Position numbers and translations under genes: made by a program | Shown here: piece by piece, positions 1-11,335 of the stretch | Layout: each line of letters begins with the position of its first letter | Numbering within the stretch: the stretch's first letter is position 1 | Source of the DNA: Symsagittifera roscoffensis | Taxonomy: Eukaryota; Xenacoelomorpha; Acoela; Convolutidae | NCBI RefSeq assembly: GCF_963678635.1 | Contig: NC_087064.1 | Coordinates: 13,365,599 to 13,429,598 of the forward strand | Direction: 5' to 3' | DNA: 64,000 nucleotides | The notes under the pieces: generated by a model | Told to the model about the DNA's origin: nothing | The model's input: the letters and a program-made list of their open reading frames with translations, nothing else | Database searches by the model: none

Positions 1-2280
1 ATCAACCAATCTCAGTGTCCGGCGGTTTTCCGGAGCCATCAAGGGGTCGCTTTTTCTTTTCCCCAGTCTTTCATACGGAATGGATCTCCATATTGCCCGC
101 TCGCTTTGTCAAAACAAAAACTTCTCTTTAAATACGTTTTTCGAGTCTAGGTTTTGTAAGATTTGACGTTTTGTCCGATTTTGCATCACCGAGTTCGCTT
201 TTCGTCCATGATGGGCCTCGAACGGCGTGATTATTGTTTTCCAATGCGGGACAAGTCTTAATGTGCTGAGCGTCCCTAGCATGATGCAATTTTTCATTGA
301 GCGTTTGGTCTTATCGACTATACCCGTAGACCTCTGGTCCCGAACCAGTGAATTTATTAAAAGAAACACAGAAAGTAAACTTGAAGTCCTTCAAAGTTAA
401 AGGAGCAAAAAAAGATGGGTCAATTAAAAGCCAAATTAAATAAGTGGGGGATTAATTGATAATCATCCAAAAAATGCTCCTTCACTCATGATTTTTCGAG
501 AATAAGTACGACGCGGCCTGCAAATCCACCGTATAAATTATAAATTATATAACTTTTTTAATTTTTATGATGCGTTCGAATACTGTGGCAATTTTTCTTC
601 TCATCCCAGTTTCGAAAATTTTGATTATAAAAAATCTCTTGCTGCAGTTGCAAAAACGCTTATCAAACAATTTGCACGTATGAAAATTGTATGAGAGCAT
701 TTTTTTGAGAAAAGTCCCAAATCTAAAAAAAAGTTCGTTCTCTCACATTGAAGAAGCCTATGTGAAGAAGCCTATATTTTTATAATTAGATAAGTGACAA
801 TTCAAAATTTTTTTGCGCTTAAAAACATGTTTAAGCGCCAGAAATTATATATGCTTATTGAACAATGGGCTCTTTTCCAGTTCCAAATTTGATGTAAGCT
901 TTAGTTTCAAAAAACATGATAAAGTTTTCGAAAACAATTCAAAAATTTACTATACGAAACACAGTTTACTATAAAAACGTTATATCGTTTGTGGAGACTC
1001 CTAAGCCCCCAATTTAAAATGAAATAATAAAAATTAAACCAGATATAAACAAAGAACTTTGAAAGTCGAAAATATGAAATGTGGTGGGAAACATCATAGT
1101 GAGTGTTCTATTTTTCTTCTCATTTAGAAAACGAGGGACCCAAACCTTTTTTTACAAAAAAGCGTAAATTTTTATCCAATGCTCGAAAACTCTAAATCTC
1201 GAAGCCAAAACGTTTTGAGAGTTTCATTTTCAAATTTTTAAAGTAATTTTATTGGAAGTATAAGATTTGTCAGGTTTTTGGCTTGTACAATGCCGTTTTT
1301 TTCTTTTTTCTTTTTTTTCTTTTAACCAAACTCGACTTAAGCTTACGCACCTCTTAATTGATAGAAAAACGCACAAATCAATTAACATTTTTACGAATCA
1401 AAAGCAATTTTCCTCACACTGATCCGCATGTTAACTCTATTTGATGATATCATAGACAATAACGGAATCCCGCTAAAAATTTGCGAGCCCTTGACATTGC
1501 GGAATCCAAGCTAGAGAAGTACTTCTGAACAAGATGAAAGAACTGAGGGACAACTCTAATCTGAAATCTGTGAAGACATTTTAGATCTTGTCCCCCAACT
1601 TAGCTCGGCCCTTTGATATCAGGTCTTCCAAGGTGGCTTTTTTTAAGCACCAGGTGAAATGCAACTGGGCTTCCGTCCGGATGAACGAAATCGCAAGCAA
1701 TAGTTTAGTTAGCCCTCATCTCGTTCTCGAATTGTTTCCGAAATAGTGTTTCACAACTAAATTCAATTGACTTCATAGATCTAGACTACTTATTTCCCCT
1801 CGCTGCTGAGTGGTCCAGTCTTCCTCTTCTTCTCTCTTCGAGCAAGCCCCTTTTCTAAATGTTCCTCAGTCACTTGTCTGCTGATTCCTATGTAAGGAGT
1901 GGTTATCCATTCCTGGCTAACGTCGACTTACCACATCTATCCCCTCATGGAGCGAGCCTTTTTTTGTCTTCACTTTTTGTGGCCTGAGATCTTTCTCGGT
2001 TCTAATTTCTGGATTGGTTATGTTCTCGAGCTTTTAGTACTTCTTCCACTTTTCTAGATGTTGGTTTTCCCGGGGCGCAAGAGTCTCCATCTGGTGATTA
2101 TCATCGTGAATGTCTCTTCAGGTTGGCTTTCAAAACAGCTTCTGTTGAAGGAATGCATGCATCTGATTCTCGTTTTCATTTCCCTAATTTCGATTCTTTG
2201 GTAGGAGAAGTCGAGTTGATTATCACTGGTCTGGCTTGTTTTTCTAATTTGTTATCAGCCGGTTTCAACATGCCCCCTCC
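1..2280. other. AT-rich region without recognisable gene
   Basis: I see no coding region, RNA gene or clear repeat array here. The longest open frame (minus strand, 109-369) has no recognisable domain and an ordinary AT-rich composition. A short stretch near 205-222 carries a B-box-like string (GTTCGAGGCC on the minus strand) that also occurs in the tRNA-like sequence near 57.1 kb, so the left edge may hold a degraded tRNA-derived repeat. The rest is poly-A/T-rich intergenic sequence. Confidence 0.5.
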
Positions 2281-2286
2281 CTGCCA

Positions 2287-2386
2287 TCAAGCCTAGTTTT
2301 ATCAAGCCTACTGACTCGATCAGGCCTACTGATTTAATCAAGCGTAATGGTCTGATCAAGCCTATTGCATTCATCAAGTATACTCG
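2287..2386. repeat. Short imperfect tandem repeat (about 20 bp)
   Basis: The string ATCAAGCCTACTGA recurs about five times with spacing close to 20 bp (ATCAAGCCTAGT, ATCAAGCCTACT, ATCAGGCCTACT, ATCAAGCGTAAT, ATCAAGCCTATT, ATCAAGTATACT). The copies have diverged. It looks like a small minisatellite with no sign of function. Confidence 0.6.
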
Positions 2387-2955
2387 TTTTCCCTTATGAA
2401 AGAGGTTTAGGTATAATAGTACTTTTACAATATCAGTAAAAAGATCGTTTTTGTTCCAGTTTTTCCAATTTTGTTCTAAGGTTTTAGAGTAGAGTTATCT
2501 TTCAGTAATCTTTCAGTAGTACATCTCTAGCTTCAGAATCTAGACCTATTCCATTTAGAATGGGGTCGCCGTATTCCATCATCACATTTCTCAGATCTTT
2601 TTTGAACTTATCCAAATCATCCTTTCTCGTAACGTCATGTTTTTCGGCACGTCAAGAGTATCTTAGAATGTGCAACTAGCAGTTTTTTAGTTCCGCGAAA
2701 ATCAGTCACTCGCAATTTTTAACAATATTTCGTTATTTTTTCTGATATCATCAAATAGAGTGACATGGGGATCAGTGTGAGGAGATATAATGGACAAATC
2801 CTCGAATAAAGTTATAAAAAACTCGAAAATGTCAAAACCATTCCACTTCCAAAACTCCATCTCCAAGTTTCAAGCCCGCCTCTGAGTGACCTCGAGCAGA
2901 GAACAAAGCTAATAAATAATAACCGCGATGAAGGAAATATATGACAGGATAAGGC

Positions 2956-3965
2956 TTGCTACTTCAGTTGAAAAAATTCCTCCATTTTCAACTAATAACT
3001 ATCAAAAATTGTTGTCCACGCAACCTCTCAGCGAACCAATTCGCAGCTCCGAATCCAAAAAACTTAGATCGTTTTTCCGTACCCGAATTTGATCCTTACC
3101 AAAAGATAATGTCTTTTCCGAACGGATCAGGAGCATGCCGGGATAAAACAGTCCTTGAAATTTTTGAAGATCTTGTTGGTAAGTCGAATTTTCTGAGATC
3201 GCTAACCAAGCTGACAAATCTCATTAGAGATGGCAAAATAACCAAACCCCTAAAAGTTTTGGGAACCCCTGTAGAGCCTAGCGCTGACATAAACAAAGGC
3301 GGAGTGTTGAGACCAATTGCCATAGGCAACACGCTAAAACTTATTGCTAGAGTTAATCGCGTTATCAAAAAAACTAGAGTCTTAGAATGCCTTTAACTCT
3401 CTTAATAGAGAAACAAGGCTGAACCATGTTTTTTTCAAATCGTCCAGAATTGTACAAATACGCTCATTGCGCGTACAGTAAACATAATTACCTTTTTTAC
3501 GAAAATCTTTTGTAATATCAGAAGATGGAACTCACTAAGGTAATCCTGAAGCCTCACCCTTTTTGGCAAAACTTTCAGAAACTAGTCAAACAGCTGGAGT
3601 CATCATTTGACATCTGGTTTTTAGATGATAGAAATTTAGCCGACGACTTTAAGGTAGTACTCCGAAAGCTTAAAAACATTCTGAAATCAGAACTAAATAA
3701 CGCCTGAGCTTGAACACTGAAAATCTCGAAATTTGTTTCTTGGGACCGACCGCGAGTGCACTACAACTCAATTTTATTTCAACTTCGAAAAATACACCGC
3801 CAAAAATACAAAAGAAGAGCTCCTTATACTAGGATCACGAATCGGCGAACCTTGTCAAAAGAATGGCTCGACAAAAATTGAAGGAGCTTGAAAAAATCTC
3901 AGATGTCATTGACACTCTAAACCCCCATTACGGCCCTTTCTCTCAAAAAATTGCTTTAGAAAATT
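2956..3965 (+). pseudogene. Broken reverse transcriptase remnant (non-LTR type)
   Basis: The open frame 2956-3396 (146 codons) ends with a K-GG-V-L-RPIAIGNTL block, the fingers-region signature seen in many non-LTR-type reverse transcriptases, preceded by an FPNGSGA motif and a helix-rich stretch. A second frame, 3525-3707, carries the palm catalytic motif FLDD in the context FDIWFLDDRNLADDF. Between them the sequence is out of frame and too short to hold the normal motif A/B region, so part of the palm is deleted or unreadable. Downstream, 3800-3965 still has thumb-like matches (LLILGSRIG in one frame, LKELEKISDVIDTL in another). At least three frame changes are needed, so this is a dead copy. 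The exact clade cannot be decided by eye. Confidence 0.72.
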
Positions 3966-5925
3966 TCTGACCAGAGATTGGATTAGAATTTTAAAAAATT
4001 TTGAACAGAATTTAGATTTGATAAAAGCTTTTTCTCATTAGAAATAGCCTAGACTTAGAAAACTTCTGACCAGAGACTGAATTAGAAATTAAAAAATTTT
4101 TGAACAGAATGTAGATTTGGAAAAAATTTTTCTGCTTAGAAATAATCTGGAATCAAAAAGTTTTTGAACAGAATGTGTGTTTAAAAAACTTTTTTTTCTG
4201 ATTAGAAATAGCCTAGATTAAAAAAAATTTTGAACAGAATGTAGATTTGAAAAAAGTTTTTTCTGATTAGAAATAGCCAGATTTAAAAAATTTTAGAACA
4301 GAATTTAGATTTGAAAAAAGAATTTTCTGATTAGAAATAGCCTAGATTTAGAAAATTTCTGACCAGAGATTGGATTAGATATTTAAAAATTTTTGAACAG
4401 AATTTAGATTCAAAGGTTTTTCTGATTAGAAATAGCCTAGATTATGAAAATTTCTGACCAGAGATTGAATTAGAAATTAAAAAATTTTTGAACAGAATGT
4501 AGATTTGAAAAAAACTTTTTCTGATTAGAACTAAACTGGAATCAAAAAATTTTTGAACAGAATGTGTGTTTAAAAAAAAGCTTTTTCTGATTAGAAATAG
4601 CCTAAAATAAAAAATTTTGAACAGATTGTAGATTTGAAAAAAGCTTTTTCTGATTAGAAATAGCCTAGGTTTAAAAAATTTTGAACAGAATTTAGATTTG
4701 AAAAAAGCTATTTCTGATTAGAAATAGCCTAAATTTAGAAAATTTCTGACCAGAGATTGAATTAGAAATTAAAAAATTTTTGAACAGAATGTAGATTTGG
4801 AAAAAACTTTTTCTGATTAGAAATAAACTGGAATCAAAAAATTTTTGAACAGAATGTGTGTTTAAAAAAAAGCTTTTTCTGATTAGAAATAGCCTAAAAT
4901 AAAAAATTTTGACCAGATTGTAGATTTGAAAAAAGCTTTTTCTGATTAGAAATAGTCTAGATTTAAAAAATTTTAGAACAGAATTTAGATTCGAAAAAAG
5001 CTTTTTCTGATTAGAAATAGCCTAGATTTAGAAAATTTCTGACCAGAGATTGAATTAGAAATAAAAAAATTTTTGAACAGAATGTAGATTTGAAAAAAAT
5101 TTTTTTCCTGATTAGTAATAGCCTAGAATCATAAAATTTTTGAACAGAATGCGTGTTTAAAAAAACTTTTTCTGATTAGAAATAGCCTAGATTAAAAAAA
5201 ACTTTGAACAGAATTTAGATTTGAAAAAGGATTTTCTGATTAGAAATAGCCTAGATTTAGAAAATTTCTGACCAGAGATTGGATTAGAAATTTAAAAATT
5301 TTTGAACAGAATTTAGATTCGAAAAAAGCTTTTTCTGATTAGAAATAGCCTAGATTTAGAAAAATTCTGACCAGAGATTGAATTAGAAATTAAAAAATTT
5401 TTGAACAGAATGTAGATTTGAAAAAAACTTTTTCTGATTAGAAATAGCCTAGAATCAAAAAAGTTTTGAACAGATTGTATATTTAAAAAAAGCTTTTTTT
5501 TTGATTAAAAATAGCCTAGATTAAAAAAAAAATTGAACAGAATGTAGATTTGAAAAAAGATTTTTCTGATTAGAAATAGCCTAGAACTAAAAAGTTTTAG
5601 AACAGAATTTAGATTTGAGAAAAGCTTTTTCTGATTAGAAATAGCCTAGATTTAGAAAAATTCTGACCAGAGATTGAATTAGAAATTAAAAAATTTTTGA
5701 ACAGAATGTAGATTTGAAAAAAACTTTTTCTGAAATAGCCTAGAATCAAAAAAGTTTTGAACTGATTGTATATTTAAAAAAAGCTTTTTTCTGATTAAAA
5801 ATAGCCTAGATTAAAAAAAAAATTGAACAAAATTTAGATTCGAAAAAAGCTTTTTCTGATTAGAAATAGCTTAGATTTAGAAAATTTCTGACCAGAGACT
5901 GGATTAAAAAACAAAATTTTTTAAA
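3955..5925. repeat. AT-rich satellite with higher-order period near 390 bp
   Basis: A basic unit of about 65 bp (TTCTGATTAGAAATAGCCTA, then a variable AT stretch, then TTTTTGAACAGAAT and TAGATTTGAAAAAA) is repeated roughly 25 times. A longer variant carrying TTCTGACCAGAGATTG appears near 3968, 4067, 4358, 4457, 4748, 5040, 5270, 5369, 5664 and 5889. Spacings of 97-99 and about 291 alternate, which gives a higher-order repeat of about 390 bp. Copies differ by small indels. There are no open frames. Amplification by unequal exchange or replication slippage is the simplest explanation. Confidence 0.9.
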
Positions 5926-6580
5926 ATCATTTATTTAAACATTTCTTAAAGATTTCCTGACCAGAATTTGAGATCGGAAATTAAGTATTTCATGGCAGAA
6001 TCAAAGAATTTTTTAGGTACGGGTGTTTATCAGATTGCTTATTGTCAAAAAGTTTAATGTCACAATGGTTATTGTATGAAATACGTGCAATTAGTGCCGT
6101 AAATTTTACGTGCGAAACATGTAAAAAAACTCGTTACGGGAAAAAGTCTAGATCCTGATTAAAAGTCACCTGCTCTCGCAAGTGAAATCAGACTTGAAAA
6201 GAAAGTCTCAATAGTTTTGGTCGTTAAGAAGAATGATGGGGCGCATTTACTCATGCGATTAAGCAAAATGAAATGATCAATGTTATCTTGAACACAGAGG
6301 CCAATTTTGGATTGCACTTCCCGAGTTTAGAAGACAGATTGAAGCGGTCTTATTTTCTAAAGAAAATTAATTGGGAAAATTTAACGCCGAAAGCCAGGCC
6401 AGGTTACATCAACAGAATGCTTTGAACATTGAACAGAACTGCCAAAAAACAAGAAGCTAAGTGTATAAACCATATTTTGATTTTCATAATTCCGCGTTAA
6501 TTCTCCTAATTCATTTGCCTGAAAGATCTCTTTAAATTGTAAATATAAAATTCTGAAGAGAACGAATAACTGGGGACCAG
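5926..6580. other. Gene-free spacer
   Basis: AT-rich sequence between the satellite and the first LTR-like repeat. I see no open frame above background and no repeat that recurs elsewhere in the window. Confidence 0.5.
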
Positions 6581-6965
6581 TGAGGTAGCATACTCATAGA
6601 GTAATTTCAGATAGAGTACACCATCTGTTCGTCACGCTATCTTATTTTCGGCCAGATGGAATCGTGCAACTTCTCAGTCTAATACCAATCTTAACCATAC
6701 TCTTATATCATATCTCCTAGTCTCATTAGATCTAGTGTATACTGGTATTCTCGAGTAAGCCTTGAAGCTTGTCCAAAAAGAGAACAACTGTAGCCTAAGA
6801 TTTATTAAGGTTGTTCTCGAGCTGAACCTACAAGTATTTTCAGCACTACAATTAATTGTCAGTGTTAGTGATTGAATATGATTGGATAGTCAGTAATATT
6901 TTATAGGGATAGTTTTATCAATAACAGAATTGGTTTATAATTACTAGTCCAGAACTGGTTCCACT
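6581..6965 (-). repeat. LTR-like repeat L1 (outer left)
   Basis: Closely related to 31913-32308, from GCATACTCATAGAGT through the shared TTATTTTCGGCC core to CCAGAACTGGTTCC. It is also more distantly related to 8327-8625 and 31393-31682. Read on the minus strand it matches the 5'-to-3' direction of the retroelement genes, so it would be the outermost 3' LTR. It contains a degraded copy of the inverted repeat at 6819-6846. No clear primer binding site follows it, as expected for a 3' LTR. Confidence 0.7.
6819..6846. repeat. LTR hairpin, copy L1 (degraded)
   Basis: GAGCTGAACCTAC / AAGTATTTTCAGCAC is an imperfect inverted repeat at the same place as the perfect 13-bp stem in the other three LTR copies. 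Confidence 0.6.
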
Positions 6966-8120
6966 CATCCAGGGTGTAGAGAATTTTTACTTTTTTTTTA
7001 GTTTATTTATTGTAGTAAAGGACGGATGGAGAGAATTCTTATTTTTTGGGTAGTTTTCTTTTGAGTAATTGGAGCCATAACTTCGTGATGAGAAGAGAGA
7101 TGTACTTGTTTGTGTAGAGAAGATAGAACAGTTGTTCCTGTTTCAAAAGTGGATCTCGTTTAATCGTGGGTCGTTATGAGTGATTGTGTCAAGATTCTAG
7201 ATCGCTGCAATGATGTATCGATTTCGTTAAGCTTAGAGCGAGACTGCGTGCAAGATGAAGTTGACTTTTCAGTGTGAAGTGCCAAGTGACTATGGTCGGT
7301 ATTTGAGATCAACATCGAGTAGGCTATTGGTATGCTTCAATGATTTCCTTTGCTGTGGTGTTTAGTCCATACTTCAAATCGTTTGGGAGTAGTGACTACG
7401 GCAACAAACCAATAGATTTGCCATTCCAGAGTTGGAACGTAATCGACTTCTCATCTCCTTTGCTGCACGTTCCTTTGGCTCTAAGAAATATTTTACGTTG
7501 CATTTAAATAAATACATCTTGTTAGTGAAGTCAGTTTTTAGTTATGATTTTTTTAAAATTATTTTCGCAAAAGCGTTTTTGTTTAGTTTGTGTAATTCAA
7601 AGAGTTGCTTGATAATCAAATGATTTGACTGAAATAAAAAAGTTAAATTAAAGATCCAAGGAAAAAATCTAATGATCTATTTGTATAGGAAAAATCAAAT
7701 TATCAAAGGGCAAAGATAAGCCTTGAAAAAAATTTAAGTTTAAGAAAAAGTTATAGATTTAAAATTATTTTATGGGTTAAAATTTTGAATGATGTTTGTT
7801 TTTGAATAATTTTGGTTATGCTTTAGGTGATGAAGCGAGGGTGAAGAAAAAATGGATTCTTTAGAAGCAAGAATTTTTTTTATAAATTTGATAAAATTAA
7901 CGTTGAACATTCTTACCAGCTAATTTTTGTATTTTTTTTTCATTAAAGTTTAATTTATTAAAAATTGATTAAAAAAAGGTTCAAAGTTAAAGTACAGCAG
8001 ATTTTGAAAGAAACAACTTGTGTATTTTTTATCAGTCGTTGTTATGGTTATATAAAATAGCTATGAAGCACCAAGTAAGTTTTTGAAGAAGTCAAATTAT
8101 TCTTCAAAGTAAAATAATTT
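6966..8120 (-). other. Leader-like segment between LTR copies L1 and L2
   Basis: No intact gene. The part at 7640-7840 aligns by eye with the copy A leader at 30640-30850: shared GATCCAAGG, AAGCCTTGA, ATTTAAGTTTAAG and TTAGGTGATGAAGC in the same order. On the minus strand this segment follows LTR L2 as a leader would, so L2-leader-L1 looks like an internally deleted element with no coding core. A 63-codon plus-strand frame at 7432-7623 has no recognisable content. Confidence 0.5.
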
Positions 8121-8324
8121 TCATGTCAGTATATGAAAATTTAAGTTTACTGCATAGAGGATTCCGAAGACATAGACTCTTTTTGGTTTGCGTCGTACTA
8201 TCATGTAGCATCTTGGTCCGTCGTTCATTCGATTTCCACACAGGGATCTGATTCGTCGTTCAATAACTGGTATTTCTCGTATTGTTTGAAATAATGCCGT
8301 AGTTTCACTGAGACGTAGAGACAT
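8121..8324 (-). CDS. Small leader ORF (67 aa), unknown function
   Basis: Unknown product, starting 3 bp inside the leader side of LTR L2. Its C-terminal half (MIVRRKP then F-G-I-L-A-V-N-L-N-F-H-I-L-T) matches the end of the 76-aa ORF at 31044-31274, which lies at the equivalent place after LTR R2: MIVR-KP, a hydrophobic/aromatic run, IL-A-NL-FH, then T before the stop. The DNA here is much less similar than in the adjoining LTR, yet the frame, the stop and these residues are kept, which hints at past selection on the peptide. The N-terminal halves share little. It could also be chance conservation of an AT-rich leader. Confidence 0.45.
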   Translation of the reverse strand: MSLRLSETTALFQTIREIPVIERRIRSLCGNRMNDGPRCYMIVRRKPKRVYVFGILYAVNLNFHILT

Positions 8325-8326
8325 AT

Positions 8327-8625
8327 TGAGTTAGGTATGGAGGTCTATCTCATAGAGTAATTTCGGATAGGGTACACCGTCTGCTCGTCACGCTATCTTA
8401 TTTTCGGCCGGATAGATTCGTGCAACTTCTTACTCTAATACCGATCCTAATCTTACTCTTATAACTACTAGTCTCAGGGTGTTTAACTAGTCTCTGCTAG
8501 GCTCAAAATATCTAGAGTATACTGGTATTGTTAAGGCTGTTGGAGTACTCGGGAGAGGCAATGATTTTCTAAGTTAAATTCAAATCTCTCTGGTGCTGAA
8601 ATTGCAAGTAATTTCAGCACTTACA
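8327..8625 (-). repeat. LTR-like repeat L2 (3' LTR of the composite element)
   Basis: Nearly identical to 31393-31682. On the minus strand it begins TGTAAGTGCTGAAATT and ends CCTAACTCA, giving the TG...CA ends of an LTR. It lies about 260 bp beyond the last coding frame of the element, so it is the natural 3' LTR of the large composite. Its downstream flank does not show the TGGTGCGACC primer-site string present after the two right-hand copies. No target-site duplication is visible when compared with R2. Confidence 0.75.
8593..8620. repeat. LTR hairpin, copy L2
   Basis: GTGCTGAAATTGC AA GTAATTTCAGCAC: a 13-bp stem with one G-T-type mismatch and a two-base loop, right at the 5' end of the LTR on the minus strand. 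Confidence 0.75.
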
Positions 8626-8888
8626 AATATTAATTATATAATAATTTACTACATTTAGTGTGAATTTTACGACATTATATAAAGCAAAAAGTTTTAGTAT
8701 TTCAAAATTGTTTTAGCAAAGAGTTTTATATGAATTGTAGTCTAATGCAACAAGTTTTTATTTTTTTCATTTTCTTTTTTCGTTTTTGCAGATGATGGTG
8801 ATGAGAAGATTAGAAAAAAAAATAACATTATAAGGAAGGGTTAATAGATTTTATATTTATTAGTGAATGTAATTTAATTATACTTACC

Positions 8889-10702
8889 TTAATCTTCGGG
8901 GAAAAAGCCGTGTGGGAAGAGTTCTTGGATTAATTCAGATGATGTTAATAATTTAGCTAGTATGCGGATGATGTTTTTAGTTTGTAGCAGTGGCCAAAGC
9001 AAATCAAGTGCTTTGATGATATTTAGTTCTTCGGTGCCTACTGCAAATTCATGAGGTGTGTGTTGTATTAGATTGTAAATTTTATGATTATATTTAGTAT
9101 TATGGATGAACTCTAAGATGGGAGTTTCAATTGGTTGTAGGAATTCATGCGGGATGAGGAAGGGTCTAGAATCTTCGTCCTGGAAGGTTTTCGTGATGGG
9201 GCAAAATATATACATTTGGTGAACGGGATCGTAGTTACGGAGGATGCCGTGGAGGTTAGTATTTTTGATACAATAAGTAAAATTAAGAAAAATTGGTGAT
9301 GTGTACTTTGAATTATAAATTGAAAACGGTGGTGGGGTTGTCTTGAGGGTGTGTGTAAGTCAAAGTGATTTTGTATGAAACGATAGTATGTATACGTGTG
9401 TGTCTGTTTAGTGCGTAACATAATATCGTGGGAGCAGTGCAAATCTGTGGTGTCTGCGGAGCAGTCCTGTGGTGTAAGGAAGTGGAAGGTTAGTGTAAAT
9501 AATTGAAATTTTTCTTGAAAACTTTGGTATGCTTGTGTGTCGATGAGAGCTTCAGAGAGTATGTGGTTGTTCTTTTTATCAAAAATGTTAAGTAAGAATA
9601 GATATGGTGTTTTGATGAAAATTTTTTCGGTTAGTTGCGGGCTAGCAAAACGGTCGTCGTCTAAAAATTGATTGTGGTTAAGGCGGATGATGTTGTGATC
9701 ATAATATTCGATGGTGAAATTGTTAGCTCGGGGTGCGGTAAATGATTTGAGCAATTTTTTAAATCCAACGTATGTTAATTGCCGTGGTGTTAGGGCTGTT
9801 GTTAGTCTATGAAACATATTTTTGCATTTTTCATTATCGATTAGTGTATTCAAAAGTGGTAGAAAAAGAGGGTTAGTGTAGTGGTAGTATGATGTCCAAT
9901 GTAGTGTTGGCATTAATACGTGCTCGTCAACAAAATTTCTAATGTCATCGTTAGTGGTAGGGGTATTTAAGGTGTATTGAGGAAATAATGGTAAGTTTGT
10001 TTGGAGAAAAGCTTTGGTATTTTGATGTTGTGGGTGGTTAAAATTTTTTTTAGCTGTTCCGGGTTTAATTGTGAATGGGTGATTTGGGAATTTGCGTTTA
10101 AATGTGCGATAAGCTCGGTTAGTGCTAGTGGATGTTTCAGTGGATGTGGATGATTGAGCTAATGATGGGGTATAGTCCGATAGCGGTGTAGGTGTTGGTG
10201 GGCCAGATGATGTTGTTACAGATGATAGATGGTGGATGGTAATGGTATGGGGGTGGATAATTTGTTGTTGAAGGGTAATATAATTATCTAGTTCTGAGGA
10301 GATTTGTGGGATATCTGGGGAATTGTTGGTTGATCTGTCAGAAAGGGATGGAGTATAGGTTGGGGTGACGTGGGATGCATAGAGGGAGTGGAAAGGGATG
10401 GTAGTGGTTGACTGGCATTGATGGGTTGAAAAAAGGGGGGTGTGAAAAACTTGAAGGGTTGGTTTGGGAATAGGTGGAAGGAGAGGGTTAAGAGTTGGCA
10501 AATTCATCGGGGGTTTCGAGGTCTGAGTTATTAAATTGTGAAATAGTGTGAAAAATTGAAATGTCTGAGTTAGTGTCTGAACTCGTGCTAGATGGTATTT
10601 TAATAATTGGAAAATCAGGTGGCGCAAAAGCGAAAAGTGGGATAATTGGGATTGGGTTTTGGAGATTGGCTGGGTGGGAATTTGAGCGGTGGAGGGCTCC
10701 AA
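8889..10702 (-). pseudogene. 3'-terminal ORF of copy B, P/T/S-rich protein of unknown function
   Basis: A frame of 529 codons (10702 down to 9113) overlaps a second frame (9215 down to 8889), and the third-frame reading from about 9360 onward looks like its true continuation, so a frameshift lies near 9340-9360. The first 200 residues are rich in Thr, Pro and Ser with no hydrophobic segment. The second half is a more ordinary globular sequence (for example FVDEHVLMPTLHW and LLNTLIDNEKCKNMFHRL). The C-terminal frame has FCPITKT followed by RPFLIPHEF. Copy A ends in a similarly placed P/T-rich ORF. It is the last gene before the 3' LTR. I do not recognise the family. Confidence 0.6.
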
Positions 10703-10711
10703 ATTGTCGGC

Positions 10712-11335
10712 TCATCTTGGGCTAAAAAAATGATTATGTCGAGATTGAAAAGTGATAGTGTGGGGTTGTTCTATAATTTGTTCGTATGTATTATCATGTT
10801 GTGAATGATTTGTCGTTATATGCTGAATAGGGCTTTGTATTGAACTTGGTCGAAAATTTGGGTTATTTGTGATGGCTAAATGTCTAGAATTTCTGGGAAC
10901 TAAAGATAAGGGATGATTTTGTGGTAGGGCTGGGATTTGTGGTGCTGTAGGTGCTGTATCTACATTATTGTGTTCTTCGTCGTATGTATTTGGTCCTGCG
11001 GCTAGTTTTGTGTTATATTCTTTGATTTGTGCGTCTAAAAGTATTTTATTAATGGATGAGGAGAATATTCCAAAAAAACCTGCAAATAATATACGTGCTA
11101 CACTTGCTTGACGGTTGAATTTTGTGTGTATAGCGCATGTATTATAGATTCCTTTTAGTAGTGAGAAAAGAAATCCAATAAAATTAAACATAGCGTATAA
11201 AATAGTCAATCTTTCTAAGATGTAGTAGGGCCATCCTAGAAAAGCGAGTATGTCGTTTTTTAACGTTACAAAACTGAAAATATTTATTGGTGAAATATCT
11301 TGTGGCCTGTGTTTTTCACCGTTTAATTATTTATA
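10712..11335 (-). pseudogene. Membrane-anchor and tail part of an envelope-like protein (copy B)
   Basis: The minus-strand frame is open from about 11335 to 10712. It holds a hydrophobic anchor (around 11205-11150), then a basic stretch, a second hydrophobic stretch (around 11110-11055), then a Pro/Asn/Gln-rich hydrophilic tail of about 100 residues ending 10 bp before the next ORF. An ectodomain-like sequence upstream, then an anchor and a tail, is the layout of a retroviral-type Env C-terminus. Known only by layout; no family match is claimed. Confidence 0.5.

Noticed and set aside
109-369. 86-codon minus-strand ORF at the left edge
   Set aside because: No domain, no neighbour context, ordinary AT-rich sequence, and it overlaps a B-box-like string.
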